Below, in pieces: positions 18,021-26,631 of a DNA stretch of 64,000 nucleotides. Made by a program: the position numbers and the translations under genes. This DNA is from Maribacter zhoushanensis. Lineage in GTDB: Bacteria; Bacteroidota; Bacteroidia; Flavobacteriales; Flavobacteriaceae. The notes under the pieces are model-generated. The model was not told where the DNA came from. It saw only the letters and a program-made list of their open reading frames with translations, and did not search any database. The stretch covers positions 43,908 to 107,907 of the forward strand of contig NZ_JARKMR010000003.1 in assembly GCF_029350975.1 (NCBI RefSeq), given 5' to 3'. Positions within the stretch are counted from its first letter, which is position 1, and every line of letters begins with the position of its first letter.

Positions 18021-18084
18021 TTCATTGGGCATAAGCAAATTTAAGACTTATCTTAGTTTATGGATAGTAGTTTTAACCATTCAT

Positions 18085-18552
18085 ATGATAGAAATAGAGC
18101 GTAAGTTTTTAGTAAAATCCAATGATTACAAATCTGAGGCAAGGTCTAAGACGCGAATTGTTCAAGGTTTTTTAAATACGGACCCTAGTAGAACGGTAAG
18201 AGTAAGAATAAAGGGCGATACAGGATTTATTACGGTAAAAGGAAAATCTAACGCGTCGGGTACTTCTAGGTTTGAATGGGAAAAGGAAATTTCTGTTATG
18301 GAGGCAGAAAGTCTTTTAAAGTTATGCGAAAAGGGAATACTGGATAAATACAGGTACGAAATTGTTATTGGTAATCATGTTTTTGAGGTAGATGAATTTT
18401 TTGGCGATAATACCGGGTTGACCATAGCTGAAGTAGAATTGAAAAACGAACACGAAGAATTTGAAAAGCCCAACTGGTTGGGTGTTGAAGTTACTGGCGA
18501 GGTAAAATACTATAACTCGCAATTAAGCAAAAATGCGTTTTGTGCGTGGTAA
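18085..18552 (+). CDS. CYTH-domain triphosphate tunnel protein
   Basis: A 155-residue member of the CYTH/TTM family, which act on triphosphate or related phosphorylated substrates in an eight-stranded tunnel. The ExExK signature EIERKFLV starts at residue 3, and Arg/Lys pairs such as RTVRVRIKGD and FITVKGK supply the basic tunnel wall. ATG at 18085 is chosen because the signature normally lies at the extreme N-terminus. The substrate (inorganic triphosphate, ADP or other) cannot be told. It ends just before a bidirectional terminator. Confidence 0.87.
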   Translation: MIEIERKFLVKSNDYKSEARSKTRIVQGFLNTDPSRTVRVRIKGDTGFITVKGKSNASGTSRFEWEKEISVMEAESLLKLCEKGILDKYRYEIVIGNHVFEVDEFFGDNTGLTIAEVELKNEHEEFEKPNWLGVEVTGEVKYYNSQLSKNAFCAW

Positions 18553-18565
18553 CAATCTTAAATAG

Positions 18566-18606
18566 AAAACTCCGAAATTAGGTGATAAACAAAATTTCGG
18601 AGTTTT
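18566..18606. terminator. Bidirectional terminator between CYTH gene and efflux operon 2
   Basis: A perfect 14-bp inverted repeat (18566-18579 and 18593-18606; core CTCCGAAATT/AATTTCGGAG) has AAAA/TTTT ends and a 13-nt loop. It lies between convergent genes and serves both. Confidence 0.85.
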
Positions 18607-18630
18607 AATTATATATAGGTTGAGCAATGG

Positions 18631-20034
18631 TTATTGCCAACCACCACCAAGAGATCTATATAACTCTACCGTTGCAGAAAGTTGAGAAAATTTGTTGTCC
18701 ACTAAATTCAATTCTGCGTTCAATGAATTTTCTCTAGCAGTTAATAAGTCCAAATAGGTTAAATACCCACTATTCAGTAATTCTTCAGAATTACTTTCGG
18801 CTCTTTTCAATGCCGATACTTGCTTAGAGATGAAAGCTTCTTTTTCAACAGAAATATTATAATCGTATAATGCTTCTGAAACTTCTTTACCAGCAGTCAA
18901 TAGAGCTTTTTTGAAACTTAATACAGATTGTTCTTGCTGCGCTTGGGCAACTTCGTAAGCAGTTCTAATCTTTCTACCGTTAAATATGGGTTGTGTAAGA
19001 CCGCCTACAAGATTTGCAAAAATGGAACTAGAATCTATCCAATTATCAAATTCTAAACTCTGTAATCCACCTTGAGCAGAAAAAGTTATTGAAGGATAAA
19101 AGTTACTTCTAGCTACATTTGTGAGCTCAAAACTATTTATTAGACTATATTCTGCCTGCATAATATCAGGTCTGTTACGTAATAACAAAGCAGGCACGCC
19201 AAGTTGCATTTCAGGAGATAAGTTTTGCTCATCTAAACTACCGCGAGCATAATCTTGTGGTTCTTCACTCAACAAAATACTTAAGGTGTTTTCTACTTGA
19301 TACTGAGCATTTTTTAGATCTAACAATTGATTTTGAGCACTATACAATTGTGCTGCAGTTTGATCTACACCAACTTGATTTTCTTGTCCCGCTTCTTTTA
19401 AGGCCTTAATAGTCTCTAAACTCTTTGAACGTGTTTCAATAGTTTCTTCGGTTACGGCAATCTGTTTGTCTAAAGCCAATAATTGATAGTATGTGGTAGC
19501 AATTTGTGCCACCAAACTGGTTTTTACCGCTCTGTGGGCAGCTACAGTTTGCAAGTAACTGGCATCACTGGCACGTTTAGAGCTTCTGATTTTACCCCAT
19601 ATATCGGCTTCCCATGATACCGTACCAGACATTTCAAATTGATTGAAGGGCTGTGTAAAAAAACTACCAAATTGACCGTTCTCACTAGTTCTGGCAGTTC
19701 TAGTAGCGCTTGCCGCACCGTTCAAGGTTGGCAGATAACCTGCCTTACCTTGTTTTACATAAGCTTCTGCGGCAGCAATGTTCTGCAATGCAATTCTTAT
19801 ATCTAGATTGTTTTGCAATCCTTTTTCAATGTACGTTTTTAAATAAGCATCTGTAAATAGTTCTGTATATGAAACCGATGCAAAAGAAATACTGTCTTTA
19901 GGCAGGTTATCCGTTCTATACAGATTTTCTGTTTCAATACTGGGGCGTTCATATGTCTTTGCAGTAAAACAAGATTGCAAGAATAGCGGCAGTATCGCTA
20001 CCAGTATAAGTTTGTTAAATATTAATTTATTCAT
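18631..20034 (-). CDS. RND efflux outer membrane lipoprotein (TolC/NodT type), set 2
   Basis: Outer membrane channel of the second tripartite system. ATG at 20034 gives a 467-residue protein with a clean signal peptide and lipobox LQSC (Cys21 region). The frame is open upstream to 20142, but that extension would overlap the pump gene and bury the signal peptide. Two OEP repeats are visible, with LLRNRPDIMQAEYSLINSF as the first turn. It starts 16 bases after the pump stop and ends before the shared terminator. Confidence 0.92.
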   Translation of the reverse strand: MNKLIFNKLILVAILPLFLQSCFTAKTYERPSIETENLYRTDNLPKDSISFASVSYTELFTDAYLKTYIEKGLQNNLDIRIALQNIAAAEAYVKQGKAGYLPTLNGAASATRTARTSENGQFGSFFTQPFNQFEMSGTVSWEADIWGKIRSSKRASDASYLQTVAAHRAVKTSLVAQIATTYYQLLALDKQIAVTEETIETRSKSLETIKALKEAGQENQVGVDQTAAQLYSAQNQLLDLKNAQYQVENTLSILLSEEPQDYARGSLDEQNLSPEMQLGVPALLLRNRPDIMQAEYSLINSFELTNVARSNFYPSITFSAQGGLQSLEFDNWIDSSSIFANLVGGLTQPIFNGRKIRTAYEVAQAQQEQSVLSFKKALLTAGKEVSEALYDYNISVEKEAFISKQVSALKRAESNSEELLNSGYLTYLDLLTARENSLNAELNLVDNKFSQLSATVELYRSLGGGWQ

Positions 20035-20050
20035 GATTTCTATAGTTCTT

Positions 20051-23000
20051 TTATTCTTCAATAACTTCTTGTGGAGCACCTGTAATGCGCTCTTGAATGG
20101 TTTGGAAAATAACATATAGTGCAGGTATAACAAATACACCAAATATGGTACCTATCAACATACCCCCAACAGCACTCATACCAATAGATCGGTTACCTAC
20201 CGCACCAATACCAGTTGATAATGCCAGTGGCATTAAACCAAGAATGAAAGCGAACGATGTCATTAATATAGGTCTAAGTCTCGCCTTAGCACCATCTATT
20301 GCAGAGTCTATAATAGACATACCATGCTTTCTACGTTGCAAGGCAAACTCTACGATAAGAATGGCATTTTTAGACAATAGACCAATAAGCATGATCAATG
20401 CAATTTGGAAATAGATATTATTTTCAAGACCTGCTAAGCTTACAAAACCAATAGCACCTGCAATACCTACCGGTAATGAAAGTAAAATTGATAATGGTAA
20501 AATATATGATTCATATTGGGCACTTAACAAGAAGTACACAAATACCAAACTCAATATAAAAATGATTATGGTTTGGCTGCCAGCACTATTTTCCTCTTTT
20601 GTCAAACCAGAGTATTCATAAGTGTAATTGTTAGGTAGTACCTCTGCGGCTACCTCTTCAATTGCCTTAATGGCATCACCAGTAGAATACCCAGGGTTCA
20701 TAGCACCATTAACTTTCACAGAGTTTAACAAGTTAAATCTACTAACCACCTCAGGACCGTATATTTTATTCAATGATACAAATTGAGATACCGCTACAGA
20801 TTCACCATTGGCATTGGTTACAAAAATATGATTCAATGAATTTTCATCTGCCCTATCTTCGGGTTTTGCCTGAATCATAACTCGATATTGCTTACCGAAT
20901 TTATTAAAATCTGTAGTATATAGACCACCATAATATCCTTGCATTGCACTAAAAATATCGGTTACGGCCAAACCTGCCATTTTAGTTTTTTCGGTGTCTA
21001 CTTCTAGTTCATATTGAGGGAAGTTGGCATTGAAATTGGTTATAGCATACTGTACTTCTGGTCTAGCATTTATAGCAGCTAAGAATTCATTGGTTACTTT
21101 GTTTACTGTTTGCCAATCATCTGCATCTTTGCTCTGCAAGTTCATTTCAAAACCGGTAGAGTTACCAAAACCTCTAACACTTGGCGGAGTAAAGAAGAAT
21201 ATTTTGGCATCTTTAAGTCCCGCTGTTTTTGCAAATAAACTACCAACCACTTCTTGTACAGACTCACCTTCTCCTTTTCTTTCGCTCCAATCTTTAAGAC
21301 GAAGAACAGAGAAACCGTAAGAACCACCATTAACACTATTTAAAATACTGAAACCGGTAATATTCATTCTAGCTTCAATTATATCCATAGATTGATAAAT
21401 AGAATCTAATTTTTTCACTGTCTTTTGGGTCTGTTCTAGAGTTGTGCCAGGAGGCATTGTAACATCTGCAAATACGATAGCTTTATCTTCATTAGGAATA
21501 AAACCGGTAGGTGTAGATTGAAATAACATAAAAGCTATCACACCAAAAACAGCAAGTGAAATCCATGTTACCCATTTTCTTTTGGCAATGAATTTTACCG
21601 AACCAACGTATTTGTCCGTTACGGCATCAAAACCAGTGTTGAAAGCGGAAAAGAAACGTTTAATAACACCTTTTTTCTTTCCTTCGGATGTATCATGCGG
21701 CTTCAGTAATAGTGCAGCTAAAGCCGGACTTAAGGTTAAAGCATTTACCGCTGAAATTAAAATTGCAATTGCCAATGTTATACCAAATTGTTGGTAGAAA
21801 ACACCAGACGAGCCACTAATAAAAGACACCGGAATAAATACCGCGGACATAACCAAGGTTATAGAAATAATAGCACCTGATATTTCTGACATTGCAGATT
21901 TGGTAGCTTTTTTTGCATTGGTTGCACCCTCTTCCATTTTAGCATGCACCGCCTCAACTACCACAATGGCATCATCTACGACAATACCAATGGCGAGAAT
22001 CATTGCGAACAAAGTCAACATGTTGATGGAGTAGCCAAATAAAGACAGGAAAAAGAATGTACCAACAATTGCCACTGGAACGGCAATAGCAGGAATTAAT
22101 GTTGATCTAAAATCCTGTAAGAAGATAAATACCACTAAGAAAACCAATAAGAAGGCTTCTATTAATGTTTGTATAACGTGCTCAATAGAAGCACTTAAAA
22201 AATCTTTTGTGTTATAAGGTATAACGTAATCTATACCCTTTGGGAAATCTGCTTTGCTTTCATCAAGAATAGTTTGAATCTCATCTATAATAGCATTTGC
22301 ATTTGAGCCAGAAGTTTGGAAAATACCAACTGCGGTACCGGGCTTGCCCATACCCTCATTCTTGGTACCATAATTAAAAGCACCCAATTCAACTTCTGCA
22401 ACATCTTTTAGACGTAGAAACTGCCCATTTTCTTGAGCTCTAATTATTATATCCTCATATTCCTCTGTTTCAGAAAGACGGCCTTTGTACTTTAATACAT
22501 ATTCATAAACCCCGTCTGCATTTTCACCAATTTTACCGGTCGCAGCTTCAAGATTTTGTTCATTTAATGCGGCTTGTATGTCAGATGGCATAAGCTTGTA
22601 TGCAGCCATTTTTTCTGGATTTAACCAGATACGCATTGAATAATCTTTGGAGCCAAAAACAGTTACATTACCTACACCTTCAATACGTTGTAGTTTTGGT
22701 ACTATATTAATTCTTGCGTAGTTTTCTACAAATGTTGCATCGTACTCATCATTATCAGAAAATAATGAAAAGAATAGCAAAGCACTTGTTTGCGATTTTT
22801 GTGTAATTACACCGGTCTGTATCACCGTTTGTGGTAATACACTATTTGCTCTAGCAACTCTATTCTGTACGTTTACCGCTGCAATATCTGGGTCGGTACC
22901 CAATTTAAAAAATACGTTAATGGTAGATGCACCATCATTACTTGCCGTTGAGGTCATATATAGCATGTCTTCAACACCATTAATTTGCTCCTCTAAAGGA

Positions 23001-23188
23001 ATAACAACACTGTTCAGTACAGTTTCTGCATTGGCACCAGTATAAGTACTTGTTACCTGTACCGTAGGTGGAGCAATTTCAGGATATTCTTCAATAGGTA
23101 AGGCCGTTAGACCTAAAATACCGAGTATGACTATAATGATCGATATCACTGTAGACAGTACAGGACGATCTATAAATCTTTGAAACAT
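20051..23188 (-). CDS. RND efflux pump, inner membrane permease (HAE1/AcrB type), set 2
   Basis: A 1045-residue inner membrane pump. FQRFIDRPVLSTVISIIIV forms the first helix, MILAIGIVVDDAIVVVE carries the proton-relay Asp pair in helix 4, and PTGFIPNEDKAIVFADVTMPPGT opens the second periplasmic half. It is clearly homologous to the pump at 11909-15151 but distinct in sequence. It is the middle gene of an adaptor-pump-channel operon likely controlled by the adjacent MarR/GbsR-type regulator. Confidence 0.94.
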   Translation of the reverse strand: MFQRFIDRPVLSTVISIIIVILGILGLTALPIEEYPEIAPPTVQVTSTYTGANAETVLNSVVIPLEEQINGVEDMLYMTSTASNDGASTINVFFKLGTDPDIAAVNVQNRVARANSVLPQTVIQTGVITQKSQTSALLFFSLFSDNDEYDATFVENYARINIVPKLQRIEGVGNVTVFGSKDYSMRIWLNPEKMAAYKLMPSDIQAALNEQNLEAATGKIGENADGVYEYVLKYKGRLSETEEYEDIIIRAQENGQFLRLKDVAEVELGAFNYGTKNEGMGKPGTAVGIFQTSGSNANAIIDEIQTILDESKADFPKGIDYVIPYNTKDFLSASIEHVIQTLIEAFLLVFLVVFIFLQDFRSTLIPAIAVPVAIVGTFFFLSLFGYSINMLTLFAMILAIGIVVDDAIVVVEAVHAKMEEGATNAKKATKSAMSEISGAIISITLVMSAVFIPVSFISGSSGVFYQQFGITLAIAILISAVNALTLSPALAALLLKPHDTSEGKKKGVIKRFFSAFNTGFDAVTDKYVGSVKFIAKRKWVTWISLAVFGVIAFMLFQSTPTGFIPNEDKAIVFADVTMPPGTTLEQTQKTVKKLDSIYQSMDIIEARMNITGFSILNSVNGGSYGFSVLRLKDWSERKGEGESVQEVVGSLFAKTAGLKDAKIFFFTPPSVRGFGNSTGFEMNLQSKDADDWQTVNKVTNEFLAAINARPEVQYAITNFNANFPQYELEVDTEKTKMAGLAVTDIFSAMQGYYGGLYTTDFNKFGKQYRVMIQAKPEDRADENSLNHIFVTNANGESVAVSQFVSLNKIYGPEVVSRFNLLNSVKVNGAMNPGYSTGDAIKAIEEVAAEVLPNNYTYEYSGLTKEENSAGSQTIIIFILSLVFVYFLLSAQYESYILPLSILLSLPVGIAGAIGFVSLAGLENNIYFQIALIMLIGLLSKNAILIVEFALQRRKHGMSIIDSAIDGAKARLRPILMTSFAFILGLMPLALSTGIGAVGNRSIGMSAVGGMLIGTIFGVFVIPALYVIFQTIQERITGAPQEVIEE

Positions 23189-23222
23189 TGTTCTTTATTT
23201 ATATGTTATAATAAATTGCGGA

Positions 23223-24311
23223 TTACTTTTTGACTGGGCTAATAGTCATTCCGTCTTTTAATTTAGATACACCTTCGGTTACAATATTTGTACCCGGTTC
23301 TAATCCTTTTTGTACAAGAAATCCTTTTTGTGTATTTGCAATAATATTCAATGGCATAGTAGTTACCGTATTATCATCTTTTACTACGTATACGAGTTTT
23401 TTACCTTGTAAATCTATAGTAGCAGTTTGGGGAATTTCAAATGCATTTTCGTAAACTGTAGGTAATTTAATTTTACCTGTACTACCACTACTTAATAGGT
23501 TGTTTTTATTCTCAAAATCTGCCCTAGCGGTTACGCTGCCTGTAGTACTGTTTATAATAGTATTGATCATGGCAATTTTACCAGGTTGAGCATACTCTTC
23601 ACCATTGATCATAATTAATGTTACCTCAGGTGCATTTTTTAGGTCCATTAAATTATTGTCATTTTTAGGCATTGACTCCTTCAATTTTAAAAGTTCCTTT
23701 TCGTTTAAGGAAAAATAAGCACGTACCTCACTAATATCTGAAACTGTAGTTAAAGGCTTTACCATACTAGAGCTAACCAAAGCACCTACTTTAAAGGGTA
23801 TTTCGCCAATGTAACCATCAACCGGACTGGTAATACGAGAATAACCAATATTAGATGTTACACTATGGTAATTAGCTTCTGCTTGAGCTAGTTGTGCTTT
23901 TGCAGTTTCTAATTGAACCTCACTAATAATTCCTTTTTCAACCAATGGCTTAAGTTTATTTACTTCTACTTTTGCTACATTGACCGAAGCCTTAGCAGCA
24001 TTGGCATCTTGATTTAAAGTTTGAGTTTCTAATTTAAATAGCAATTGCCCTTTTTTAATTTTTTGACCTTCTTCTACGTAAACCTCTTGTACAAAACCAG
24101 AAACTTTGGGCCATATTTCAACATTTTGTTTTCCTTCTAGGGTTGTAGAGAATTCATTAAAAATAGTAACCGTTTCAGGTTTAAGAGTGGAAACCTCTAG
24201 ACTTGGAGGTGGAGGTGCAGTTGCCCCTTGTGCAGGTTTTTCTGATGTTCCAAAGCAGGAACTCAAAATAAGAGTTGCACTTAATATTCCTATAATTGAT
24301 AACTTTTTCAT
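23223..24311 (-). CDS. RND efflux periplasmic adaptor lipoprotein, set 2
   Basis: Membrane fusion protein of 362 residues. The signal peptide ends with lipobox LSSC (Cys19). A short Pro-rich linker, the lipoyl half motif (PKVSGFVQEVYVEEGQKIKKG), a coiled hairpin, then SRITSPVDGYIGEI and the barrel domains follow in order. It is the first gene of efflux operon 2. An operator-like inverted repeat that matches one before the regulator gene lies 66 bases upstream. Confidence 0.92.
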   Translation of the reverse strand: MKKLSIIGILSATLILSSCFGTSEKPAQGATAPPPPSLEVSTLKPETVTIFNEFSTTLEGKQNVEIWPKVSGFVQEVYVEEGQKIKKGQLLFKLETQTLNQDANAAKASVNVAKVEVNKLKPLVEKGIISEVQLETAKAQLAQAEANYHSVTSNIGYSRITSPVDGYIGEIPFKVGALVSSSMVKPLTTVSDISEVRAYFSLNEKELLKLKESMPKNDNNLMDLKNAPEVTLIMINGEEYAQPGKIAMINTIINSTTGSVTARADFENKNNLLSSGSTGKIKLPTVYENAFEIPQTATIDLQGKKLVYVVKDDNTVTTMPLNIIANTQKGFLVQKGLEPGTNIVTEGVSKLKDGMTISPVKK

Positions 24312-24376
24312 TTTAGATGGATGTTTACTTGTTTTAAATAGTCGTTATTTTCCTGTTAAGGTTTTGTTAATTCAGA

Positions 24377-24398
24377 AGGTTCGGTAAAAAACGAACCT
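24377..24398. promoter_or_regulatory. Operator-like site of efflux operon 2
   Basis: The perfect inverted repeat AGGTTCG-N8-CGAACCT lies between the regulator stop and the adaptor start. It aligns without gaps to the site at 24925-24946 (16 of 22 positions, 16 of the inner 19). On the minus strand a TTTG element stands just upstream, so the site would cover the promoter spacer. It is inferred to bind the MarR/GbsR-type regulator. Confidence 0.6.
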
Positions 24399-24413
24399 AA
24401 TTATCAAATTTTT

Positions 24414-24893
24414 TTAAATTAATTTTTTTAAAGCCTCTATAGTTTCTTTATATGTACTTTCATTTTGGTCTAAACAATGCATATATGCTTCAATTTTAGC
24501 TTTGTTAGATGCGTATTTTTCACTGTTATATTCTTTATCGTATGCTGCAACTTTTTGTATCATCTTAGATTCGTTAGCTGCTTTCTTCAGTGCTTGTTCT
24601 AATTTTCTGATGAAGAATGTACTCTTGTCCGAAATTTTAAAATATCTTCTTCTATCACCAGATTTTGTAAAGTAGGTTATCATACCTAATTGCAATAATA
24701 AATTCAGAGATGTAGAGATTGAGCTTTTACTGGCTCCTCTTTTATTTTGACAATCATCGAATGTTAATCCGATTTCTTCGGTAACCACAAGATTTCCAAA
24801 TATTCTAGCAGCCAAAGGAGGTAAATTATATTCAGCTTCAAAATGAACACCTAGTTCTTCTATTAACCTTTGTTTACGTTCTTCTTTTTCCAT
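24414..24893 (-). CDS. MarR/GbsR-type transcriptional regulator
   Basis: A 159-residue DNA-binding protein with a winged helix. LPPLAARIFGNLVVTEE starts the fold, GASKSSISTSLNLLLQLGMI is the recognition helix region, and YFTKSGDRRRYFKIS is the wing. A helical dimer tail follows. This layout fits the GbsR branch of MarR-like proteins. It lies directly upstream of efflux operon 2 in the same direction, and two matching operator-like sites (24377-24398, 24925-24946) suggest that it represses both its own gene and the pump genes. Confidence 0.88.
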   Translation of the reverse strand: MEKEERKQRLIEELGVHFEAEYNLPPLAARIFGNLVVTEEIGLTFDDCQNKRGASKSSISTSLNLLLQLGMITYFTKSGDRRRYFKISDKSTFFIRKLEQALKKAANESKMIQKVAAYDKEYNSEKYASNKAKIEAYMHCLDQNESTYKETIEALKKLI

Positions 24894-24912
24894 AGTTCGA
24901 AATTTGAAGCTA

Positions 24913-24943
24913 CAAAGGTATAGTTAGTTCGGTTATAAACAAA
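24913..24943 (-). promoter_or_regulatory. Promoter of the efflux regulator gene
   Basis: The minus strand reads TTTG, exactly 19 nt, TACCTTTG: a perfect match to the Bacteroidota consensus. The -7 box is 24913-24920 and the -33 box 24940-24943. Confidence 0.8.
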
Positions 24944-24946
24944 CCA
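24925..24946. promoter_or_regulatory. Operator-like site of the regulator gene
   Basis: GTTCGGT, a 7-nt AT-rich spacer and AAACC match the site at 24377-24398 in sequence and spacing. The site covers the -33 box and most of the spacer of the regulator promoter, a position suited to autorepression. Confidence 0.55.
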
Positions 24947-25135
24947 AAAGAACTTAAATTTTGTTAAAACGTGTTAATGATTTGTTACTGAAACAAAAAT
25001 ACAATGTAACTATTTGAAAATTAGTTCTATAAAAATAATTATTGACGATATGTATTTTGCTAAAATGTAAATACATTTAAAACCAATTGTGACTAAAGAA
25101 AGTAGAATAGCTTGGATAAAACCTGAAAAAACAGC

Positions 25136-25531
25136 TTATTTCGCGTAAATACCTTCTTTCTCAATTAAAGGAATAACCCTTAGGTTTGATTCGGTCACTG
25201 TATTTTTTTCAAATACAAAGCGTTTGTCGTGTAGTGTACCATTTGCAAAGAAGGTGACGAAAAACTCATTGTTCAATGTTAAAACATCTTCTTGGACCAC
25301 TTCAATTTTTTTAGAAGATTTTGGTTCAACAATACCCAAATTATGTCTCATGATAGATGTTTTGCGATTACCGTCATAACCTTTAGAAACAACCATGGTC
25401 ATTTCAATAGCGGTATCCTTATCATTTATAACATAAGCATTCCAATCCTTGTCCAAGAATTCTTCGTTCCATTCGCGAATAATGGCAACGTAAACGTCTT
25501 TAACAACAGGTATTTCAATATCTTTTTTCAC
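25136..25531 (-). CDS. Conserved hypothetical protein
   Basis: 131 residues, cytoplasmic, with no signal peptide or membrane helix. The sequence alternates beta-type segments (DVYVAIIREWN, AIEMTMVVSKGYDG, FFVTFFANGTLHDKRFVFE), which suggests a small beta sandwich or barrel. It follows pheS by 9 bases in the same direction and is probably co-transcribed. No catalytic motif is recognised and no function is proposed. Confidence 0.75.
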   Translation of the reverse strand: MKKDIEIPVVKDVYVAIIREWNEEFLDKDWNAYVINDKDTAIEMTMVVSKGYDGNRKTSIMRHNLGIVEPKSSKKIEVVQEDVLTLNNEFFVTFFANGTLHDKRFVFEKNTVTESNLRVIPLIEKEGIYAK

Positions 25532-25540
25532 AAAGTGATT

Positions 25541-26560
25541 TTAAAGGGCACTTTTAAATTGCTCCAAAAAGCGTAGATCATTTTCGCTTAATAAACGAAT
25601 ATCGGTTATTTGATGTAATAGCATTGCAATACGGTCAATACCTACACCAAAAGCAAAGCCAGAATATATTTCAGGATCAAGACCACAATTTGTAAGTACA
25701 TTTGGGTCTACCATGCCACAACCACCGATCTCTAACCAACCAGTGCCTTTAGTAATTTTGTAGTCAGTTTCTGTTTCAAGTCCCCAGTAAACATCAACTT
25801 CTGCACTAGGCTCTGTGAACGGAAAGTAAGAAGGTCTTAATCTAATTTTAGACTTTCCAAAAAGCTCTGCGGTAAAGTATTGAAGTGTTTGTTTTAAATC
25901 TGCAAAAGAAACATCTTTATCAATATATAAACCTTCTACTTGGTGAAAGAAGCAGTGCGATCTTGCCGAAATTGCTTCGTTTCTATATACTTTACCAGGA
26001 GATATTGTACGAATAGGAGGTTCGTGGTTTTCCATATAACGTACTTGTACAGATGAGGTATGCGTACGTAAAAGGATATCTGGATCTGTTTGTACAAAGA
26101 AAGTATCTTGCATATCTCTTGCAGGATGATACTCTGGTAAGTTCAATGCTGTAAAATTGTGCCAGTCATCTTCAATCTCAGGACCTTCAGAAACGTTGAA
26201 ACCAATTCTTGAGAAAATGTCAATTATTTTATTCTTAACTATAGAAATAGGATGACGAGAACCTAACTCAATAGGGTTGCCAGGTCTGGTTAAATCTCCA
26301 TATACCTGTTCATCGGTTTGGTTGCTTTCTAAAGCCTGTTTTAAAGATTCTACTTTTACTGTAGCAGCATTTTTAAGTTCGTTAATAGTTTGACCAAACT
26401 CTTTTTTCTGGTCATTAGGTACATTTTTAAACTCCGCAAAGAAGTCGTTAAGAATACCTTTTTTTCCTAAATACTTTATACGAAACGTTTCAACGGCTTC
26501 CAAGTTGTCAGCTGTGAACGATGCTACTGTAGAAATTTCTTCTTTTATCTTATCAATCAT
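25541..26560 (-). CDS. pheS: Phenylalanine-tRNA ligase alpha subunit
   Basis: Class II synthetase subunit that charges tRNA-Phe together with PheT, which is not in this window. Residues 1-90 are the tRNA-binding coiled coil. HNFTALNLPEYHPARDMQDTF, HTSSVQVRYM, FHQVEGLYID and the motif 3 segment FAFGVGIDRIAMLLH mark the catalytic core. At 339 residues it has normal length. It is co-directional with a small hypothetical gene 9 bases downstream. Confidence 0.96.
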   Translation of the reverse strand: MIDKIKEEISTVASFTADNLEAVETFRIKYLGKKGILNDFFAEFKNVPNDQKKEFGQTINELKNAATVKVESLKQALESNQTDEQVYGDLTRPGNPIELGSRHPISIVKNKIIDIFSRIGFNVSEGPEIEDDWHNFTALNLPEYHPARDMQDTFFVQTDPDILLRTHTSSVQVRYMENHEPPIRTISPGKVYRNEAISARSHCFFHQVEGLYIDKDVSFADLKQTLQYFTAELFGKSKIRLRPSYFPFTEPSAEVDVYWGLETETDYKITKGTGWLEIGGCGMVDPNVLTNCGLDPEIYSGFAFGVGIDRIAMLLHQITDIRLLSENDLRFLEQFKSAL

Positions 26561-26631
26561 GAATGTTGATTAAAGCCGCAAATTTAAAACTTTTAAAACA
26601 GGTATGATATGTTTTTGTTGCTAAAGATGAA

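Noticed and set aside
25050..25076. Operator-like inverted repeat ATGTATTT/AAATACAT
   Set aside because: It is a single AT-rich copy in a gene-free spacer with no second copy and no link to a promoter box.
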